Shown piece by piece: positions 6,127-10,020 of a DNA stretch of 10,020 nt; position 1 is the first letter of the stretch, and each line of letters begins with the position of its first letter. Source of the DNA: Bacteroides sp. (GTDB lineage Bacteria > Bacteroidota > Bacteroidia > Bacteroidales > SM23-62); NCBI GenBank assembly GCA_030589965.1, contig JAUUZM010000085.1, positions 1 through 10,020 on the forward strand, in the 5' to 3' direction. The translations under genes and the position numbers were made by a program. Under the pieces are notes generated by a model that had not been told where the DNA came from, ran no database searches, and was given only the letters and a program-made list of their open reading frames with translations.

Positions 6127-8147
6127 TATTTAATCCCGTTTATGGCCTTATCAATGATTTCATCGTCAGCAAGGCTAGGCATAGTAACTCTAAGGTCTGG
6201 GAAACGGTCCATCTCGCGGTCAATGGTAAACATGGATGCTTCATTTCGGGCCCAACTCCTACGGGCAATCCCATTATTCACATCCCAGAACAGCATGTTT
6301 TCCAGCTTTTTCTCAGTTTCCAGAGAACCATCCAAAACCATGCCAAATCCCCCGTTGATTACTTCACCCCATCCAACTCCTCCTCCATTATGCAGGGATA
6401 CCCATGTAGCGCCCCGGAATGAATCTCCGATGACATTCTGTACGGCCATATCAGCAGTAAAACTCGAGCCGTCATATATATTTGATGTCTCCCGGTAGGG
6501 CGAATCCGTACCACTGACATCGTGATGGTCCCGCCCGAGGACAATGGGACCTGAAACCTTTTTTTCGCGAAGAGCATCATTAAACGCCCTGGCAATCTTT
6601 ACTCTTCCTTCTGCATCAGCATAAAGAATCCTGGCCTGTGAACCAACAACCAGGTTATTCTGCCCGGCTTCCCTGATCCATTTGAGGTTATCAAGCAACT
6701 GGCTTCTGATCTGCGGTGGTGAATTATGAGCCATGCTCTCTAAAACCCTGGTAGCAATTTCATCTGTTGTCTGCAGGTCCTCCGGCAGTGATGAGGTGCA
6801 TACCCAACGGAACGGTCCGAACCCGTAATCAAAGAAAAATGGACCCATGATATCTTCCACATAAGAAGGATAACGATAAGTTCCCTCCTGCCTGAATACA
6901 TCAGCCCCCGCTCTTCCGGCTTCCAGGAGAAATGCATTTCCGTAATCCCAGAAATACATGCCTCTTTCGGTAAGTGTGTTAATCGCCTTCACCTGCCTTT
7001 TAAGAGAATCTGCCACCCGGAGCCTGAAAGCATCCGGTTCTTTAACCATCATGGTTCCGGCATCCTCAAAGGAAAGTCCAGCCGGATAATATCCACCGCC
7101 ATAAGGATTATGCAATGAGGTCTGGTCCGATCCCAGTTCAATTTCAATATCCTCGGCTGCCAGCTTTTCCCAGAGGTCTACAATATTCCCCTGGTAGGCC
7201 AGGGAAACTGCCTCTTTCTTTTTCCTGGCTTCCTCCGTTCTGAGTAGCATCTTATCAAGGTCAGTAAATACCTCACTTACCCAGCCCTGTTCATGCCTGA
7301 TCTTAACCACTTTGGGATTGACTTCCGCCACCAGGCAGATACCGCCGGCAATCTCTGTTGCACGGGACTGGGCTCCTGACATGCCGCCAAGACCTGAAGT
7401 CACATATACCATTCCTCCTAAATCAGCTTCTTCCCTGCCACTCTTAAGCCGGCCTGCATTCAATAGGGTAATGGTGGTACCGTGGACGATTCCCTGGGGA
7501 CCAATATACATAAAGGAACCTGCCGTCATTTGTCCATACTGGCTTACCCCCAGTGCATTCATTCTTTCATAGTCATCCGGCGATGAATAATTCGGGACAA
7601 CCATACCATTCGTTACCACCACGCGGGGGGCAGCTGGACCTGAAGGAAATAATCCCAGGGGATGCCCGGAATACAGTACCAGTGTCATCTGATGGGTCAT
7701 CTCAGCCAGGTATTTCATAGTAATCCTGTACTGGGCCCAGTTCTGAAAGACTGCACCGTTACCTCCATAGGTGATCAGTTCATGAGGATGCTGAGCCACT
7801 GCTTCATCAAGGTTATTACTCAGCATCATCATGATGGCAGCAGCCTCCTTTGACCTGTGAGGATAGGCATCGATATTCCTGGCATATATCTTATAATCCG
7901 GACGGTAGCGGTACATATAAATCCTCCCATAGTCTGCCAGCTCCTTTGCGAACTCAGGGGCCAGAACTTCATGATGATCCACAGGAAAATACCTCAGGGC
8001 GTTTCGTAAGGCCAGCTTTTTTTCCACCACAGAGAGTATATCCTTCCTTCGGGGAGCATGATTTACATCGGGATCATATGGTTTTGGCGCAGGGATGATC
8101 CCAGGTATACCCTCCGCCACAAGCTTTCTAAAAACTTTATCTGTCAT
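6126..8147 (-). CDS. hutU: Urocanate hydratase, long eukaryote-type form
   Basis: Urocanase performs the second step of histidine degradation, hydrating urocanate to imidazolonepropionate with tightly bound NAD+ in the cytosol. The 673 residues match the long family that includes vertebrate UROC1 (about 676), not the roughly 555-residue Pseudomonas/Bacillus type. Conserved blocks in order: ITYGGNGAVFQNW (125-137), SGHPLGLFPS (160-169), GQMTAGSFMYIGPQGIVHGT (205-224), TSGLGGMSGAQ (250-260), DQTSLHNPYGGGYYP (341-355), GPFRWVCTS (444-452), VGSQARILY (501-509), GRDHHDVSGTDSPYRET (538-554), LHNGGGVGWGEVINGGFG (585-602). The position of Pseudomonas putida Cys410 is Val544 here, as in the UROC1 type. 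I start at ATG 8147 (MTDKVFRKL); an upstream TTG at 8168 lies inside the likely -7 box. The gene overlaps the downstream lipoprotein gene by one base. No hutH, hutI or formiminotransferase gene is in the window. Confidence 0.95.
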   Translation of the reverse strand: MTDKVFRKLVAEGIPGIIPAPKPYDPDVNHAPRRKDILSVVEKKLALRNALRYFPVDHHEVLAPEFAKELADYGRIYMYRYRPDYKIYARNIDAYPHRSKEAAAIMMMLSNNLDEAVAQHPHELITYGGNGAVFQNWAQYRITMKYLAEMTHQMTLVLYSGHPLGLFPSGPAAPRVVVTNGMVVPNYSSPDDYERMNALGVSQYGQMTAGSFMYIGPQGIVHGTTITLLNAGRLKSGREEADLGGMVYVTSGLGGMSGAQSRATEIAGGICLVAEVNPKVVKIRHEQGWVSEVFTDLDKMLLRTEEARKKKEAVSLAYQGNIVDLWEKLAAEDIEIELGSDQTSLHNPYGGGYYPAGLSFEDAGTMMVKEPDAFRLRVADSLKRQVKAINTLTERGMYFWDYGNAFLLEAGRAGADVFRQEGTYRYPSYVEDIMGPFFFDYGFGPFRWVCTSSLPEDLQTTDEIATRVLESMAHNSPPQIRSQLLDNLKWIREAGQNNLVVGSQARILYADAEGRVKIARAFNDALREKKVSGPIVLGRDHHDVSGTDSPYRETSNIYDGSSFTADMAVQNVIGDSFRGATWVSLHNGGGVGWGEVINGGFGMVLDGSLETEKKLENMLFWDVNNGIARRSWARNEASMFTIDREMDRFPDLRVTMPSLADDEIIDKAINGIK

Positions 8148-8152
8148 TATTT

Positions 8153-8186
8153 CATGATTTGATGGCAAATTTAAGATTAAATCATG
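8153..8186. repeat. Perfect 8-bp inverted repeat around the hutU -7 box (candidate operator)
   Basis: CATGATTT at 8153-8160 and its exact reverse complement AAATCATG at 8179-8186 are separated by an 18-bp spacer that contains the candidate hutU -7 box. The left arm covers the expected transcription start, so the full repeat would not be in the hutU transcript, and a DNA-binding site fits better than an RNA hairpin. An arm-to-arm distance of 26 bp is about two and a half helical turns. It could be a repressor site controlling hutU, but an 8-bp match in AT-rich intergenic DNA can also arise by chance. Confidence 0.35.
8166..8173 (-). promoter_or_regulatory. Candidate -7 promoter box for hutU
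   Basis: Read on the minus strand this is TAAATTTG, an exact match to the Bacteroidetes -7 consensus TAnnTTTG. It lies 18 bp before the hutU ATG, which implies a very short leader of about 10-15 nt. A GTTG lies further upstream, but the 14-bp spacing to the -7 box is shorter than usual for a -33 element. The box also argues against a TTG start at 8168, which would fall within it. Motif evidence only. Confidence 0.45.
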
Positions 8187-8229
8187 TCAACTTTTATATT
8201 ATACAACAAGTCTTGGGACTGGATCGGAT

Positions 8230-8260
8230 TTTGTAGGGTAATAATCGTACCATATTTTAA
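8230..8260 (+). promoter_or_regulatory. Candidate -33/-7 promoter for lemA operon
   Basis: TTTG at 8230-8233 and TATTTTAA at 8253-8260 are separated by 19 bp, the spacing expected for Bacteroidetes -33 and -7 elements. The -33 box fits well, while the -7 box departs from TAnnTTTG in its last two bases. It would place the transcript start near 8267 and leave about 20 nt before the lemA ATG. An AT-rich inverted repeat (ATATT 8252-8256, AATAT 8263-8267) overlaps the -7 box and may be incidental. Confidence 0.35.
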
Positions 8261-8286
8261 ATAATATCGATCAAACAACAAAACCC

Positions 8287-8877
8287 ATGAAAATTAAAAG
8301 AAGAAATCTCATACACCTGGCTTTTCTGGCAGCCATCGTGCCATTTTTATCCTCCTGTGGTTATAACCGCATGGTTGGATTGGAAGAATCAGTAACCGCC
8401 CAATGGGCACAGGTCGAAAACTCTTACCAACGAAGAGCTGATCTTATTCCAAACCTGGTGAACACTGTCAAGGGTTATGCCGACTTTGAAAAGGAAACCC
8501 TGACCGGCGTGATTGAAGCCAGGGCAAAAGCTACGGGAGTTACTATCGATCCCACTAACATGGATGCAAATTCCATTCAACAATTCCAGGCTGCTCAGGA
8601 TGGACTCAGCTCTGCCCTATCGAGGCTTATGGTAGTGGTAGAACGATACCCCGATTTGAAAGCAAACCAGAATTTCCTTGAATTGCAGTCACAACTTGAA
8701 GGAACTGAAAACAGGATTGCCGTTGAGAGGAGAAAGTTTAACGATACAACCCGAAACTATAATACCTATATCCGCAAGTTTCCTGCCCTGATAGGCGCGA
8801 ATATATTCGGATTTGATCAGAAGCCCTATTTCGAAGCAGCCGAAGGAAGTGAGAAAGTACCAATCGTAGAATTTTAG
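8287..8877 (+). CDS. lemA: LemA family lipoprotein
   Basis: A 196-residue LemA family protein. The N-terminus has a basic start (MKIKRR), a hydrophobic segment and a lipobox LSSC with Cys24, so it is probably a lipoprotein rather than a plain membrane-anchored LemA. The mature part carries the family hallmark: YNRMVGLEESVTAQWAQVEN (26-45) and then SYQRRADLIPNLVNTVKGYA, followed by long helices (ETLTGVIEARAKAT and the block near 100-150) and the C-terminal ERRKFNDTTRNYNTYIRKFP. LemA proteins form a helical bundle in the cell envelope; their molecular job is not known. The family very often sits next to TPM-domain genes, as here: the next gene starts 2 bp after this stop. The start at 8287 gives a proper signal peptide. 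Confidence 0.92.
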   Translation: MKIKRRNLIHLAFLAAIVPFLSSCGYNRMVGLEESVTAQWAQVENSYQRRADLIPNLVNTVKGYADFEKETLTGVIEARAKATGVTIDPTNMDANSIQQFQAAQDGLSSALSRLMVVVERYPDLKANQNFLELQSQLEGTENRIAVERRKFNDTTRNYNTYIRKFPALIGANIFGFDQKPYFEAAEGSEKVPIVEF

Positions 8878-8879
8878 AT

Positions 8880-9320
8880 ATGCAGCCATCACAATTTTTC
8901 TCAACAGAAGAAAAGGAAGGTATCAAGAAAGCCGTAGTTGAAGCAGAATTGAATACTTCGGGTGAGATACGTGTCCATATTGAACGCCTCTGCAAAGAAG
9001 ACGTACTTGACCATGCAGCCTATATTTTCGAAAGACTGGGGATGCATAAAACCGAACAGCGGAACGGGGTCCTGTTTTACCTGGCTGTGGATGACCATAA
9101 GTTTGCCATCCTGGGAGATGCCGGAATAAATGCTGTCACTCCTGAAGATTTCTGGGATAGTATCAAAGCAAAAATGCTTACAGAATTCCAGGAAAATAAG
9201 TTTTGTGCTGGACTCGAAACGGGTATACGCCTGGCCGGAGAGCAGCTGAAAGAGCATTTCCCTTACCAGGACGGAGATGTTAATGAACTGCCGGATGATA
9301 TTTCATTTGGGGACAAGTAA
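8880..9320 (+). CDS. TPM-domain protein, no signal peptide
   Basis: A 146-residue protein made up almost entirely of one TPM domain (also called the TLP18.3/Psb32/MOLO-1 fold). Signatures are FSTEEKEGIKKAVVEAELNTSGEIRVHI (7-34, helix then the SGEIRVHI strand), HKTEQRNGVLFYLAVDDHKFAILGDAGIN (about 56-84, including the acidic GDAGIN loop) and the C-terminal helix GLETGIRLAGEQLKEHFP. There is no signal peptide or membrane segment, so it probably stays in the cytosol or at the inner face of the membrane, unlike the next gene. TPM domains have been linked to calcium binding, phosphatase activity and photosystem II repair in plants; none of these can be assigned here. The start ATG lies 2 bp after the lemA stop, which strongly suggests co-expression. 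Acidic C-terminal tail (DGDVNELPDDISFGDK). Confidence 0.87.
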   Translation: MQPSQFFSTEEKEGIKKAVVEAELNTSGEIRVHIERLCKEDVLDHAAYIFERLGMHKTEQRNGVLFYLAVDDHKFAILGDAGINAVTPEDFWDSIKAKMLTEFQENKFCAGLETGIRLAGEQLKEHFPYQDGDVNELPDDISFGDK

Positions 9321-9331
9321 ACTATATTGCA

Positions 9332-10020
9332 ATGAAAAAAATAATAACAATACTTCTCATCATCAGCTCTGTCTCAACCGGGTTTGCCCAGGATTTCCCT
9401 GAACCCATGCAACCTCCCAGAATGGTGAATGATTTCTCAAAGCTTCTTAATTCTAATGAAAAACAGAGTCTTGAGGCAAAGCTCCAGGAATTCTATTACC
9501 AGACATCAAACCAGATTTACGTGGTCATCATGGATGACATTTCAGGTTACGATATCTCCGATTACAGTTTTCAACTCGGTGAAAAATGGGGAATTGGTAC
9601 CAAGGGAAAGGACAATGGAATACTTATCCTTCTCAATCCCTCTCCCGACCGAAAACATGGGGATGTCTTTATTGCCTCGGGCTACGGCCTCGAAGGTGCA
9701 GTACCTGATGCACACACCAAACGCATCGTGGAATTTGATATGATCCCTCGCTTTAAGGCATTGGATTATTATGGGGGACTGAACGCCGCGACATCCACTA
9801 TTATGGATCTTTCTCGTGGAGAATACACCATGGAGCAATACATCCAGCAAAAATCACAAGGCTCTTCTCCCGGTGCCGGTTTATTTTCAATTTTCTTTAT
9901 GATCTTCATTTTTTCAATGCTGGGAAGATCCCGCAGCAGGAGGCATCATTCGGTTGGACATAAGCTCCCTTTCCTGGCGGCTCTCTTTATGGTAAGCGGA
10001 GCCGGGAGATCTCATGGCGG
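9332..10020 (+). CDS. Secreted/membrane TPM-domain protein (YgcG-like), 3' partial
   Basis: The frame runs from ATG 9332 off the right edge; 229 complete codons are visible. Residues 1-19 form a signal peptide (MKKIITILLI, then TGFA before Gln20). The TPM domain spans about 30-165: PPRMVNDFSKLLNSNEKQSL, QIYVVIMDDISGYDISDYS, LGEKWGIGTKGKDNGILILL, IASGYGLEGAVPDAHTKRI, MIPRFKALDYYGGLNAA. These are family landmarks, notably the DNGILIL and GYGLEGAVPD motifs. A transmembrane segment follows at about 181-198 (AGLFSIFFMIFIFSMLG), then a basic stretch RSRSRRHH and a further hydrophobic stretch near the edge that ends in Gly/Ser residues. The family often ends in a Gly-rich tail, here cut off. With the signal removed, the TPM domain should face the periplasm. 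It follows the cytosolic TPM gene after 11 bp and completes a lemA-TPM-TPM operon. Confidence 0.88.
   Translation, partial: MKKIITILLIISSVSTGFAQDFPEPMQPPRMVNDFSKLLNSNEKQSLEAKLQEFYYQTSNQIYVVIMDDISGYDISDYSFQLGEKWGIGTKGKDNGILILLNPSPDRKHGDVFIASGYGLEGAVPDAHTKRIVEFDMIPRFKALDYYGGLNAATSTIMDLSRGEYTMEQYIQQKSQGSSPGAGLFSIFFMIFIFSMLGRSRSRRHHSVGHKLPFLAALFMVSGAGRSHG

Noticed and set aside
6142..6498. A 118-residue + strand open frame opposite hutU
   Set aside because: It is antisense to the most conserved part of urocanase. Its composition follows from the hutU codons, and there is no support as a gene.
8148..8168. TTG start for hutU at 8168 adding seven residues
   Set aside because: The TTG lies inside the candidate -7 box TAAATTTG, so the codon would not be transcribed from that promoter. 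The ATG at 8147 gives a natural start.
8901..9257. A 118-residue antisense open frame in the first TPM gene
   Set aside because: It lies fully opposite a convincing TPM domain and shows no family motif or start context.
9429..9743. A separate 104-residue + strand gene
   Set aside because: It is an out-of-frame shadow inside the TPM gene that starts at 9332, which has a signal peptide and family motifs in its own frame.
1..10020. tRNA, rRNA, CRISPR, insertion sequence or phage signals
   Set aside because: None found on reading. The window is almost filled by chromosomal protein genes with even composition.

Overview
The window looks like a chromosomal segment of a Bacteroidota (Bacteroidetes) bacterium, probably of the Bacteroidales/Marinilabiliales side, although the genus cannot be read from the sequence. 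The signs are the type IX secretion genes porU and porV, signal peptides ending in Ala-Gln, promoter -7 boxes of the TAnnTTTG type, and the absence of clear Shine-Dalgarno sequences before most starts. Base composition is moderate and even. I see no RNA genes, insertion sequences, CRISPR arrays or phage genes. Coding density is very high, and no gap between genes exceeds about 140 bp.

Left block, + strand (1-5699): the 3' part of porU (type IX secretion sortase/signal peptidase, open at the left edge), porV (its outer-membrane partner), ispF (isoprenoid precursor synthesis), a small CoA-binding-fold protein, and a small thioredoxin-like protein. Gaps are short (13-74 bp), so this is probably one or two transcription units, with a good -7 box just before porV. 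PorU and PorV act together at the outer membrane on type IX cargo. ispF is a housekeeping neighbour. The last two genes look like small redox or cofactor accessories of unknown role.

Middle block, - strand (5689-8147): hutU, a long eukaryote-type urocanate hydratase, followed with a 1-nt stop/start overlap by a gene for a small lipoprotein of unknown function. The lipoprotein gene and the thioredoxin-like gene overlap tail to tail by 11 bp. No other histidine-degradation gene is in the window.

Right block, + strand (8287-10020): lemA, a cytosolic-looking TPM-domain protein, and a secreted/membrane TPM-domain protein cut by the right edge. The three form a tight operon. The hutU-lemA intergenic region is divergent. 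It carries candidate promoters for both directions and a perfect 8-bp inverted repeat that brackets the hutU -7 box, a possible operator.

Nothing here is a clearly new system. The points most worth a second look are the LemA-TPM-TPM cluster, the HutU-lipoprotein coupling and the inverted repeat in front of hutU. Two genes, at the left and right edges, are partial. Three starts (ispF, the thioredoxin-like gene, hutU) are placed downstream of the longest open frame.
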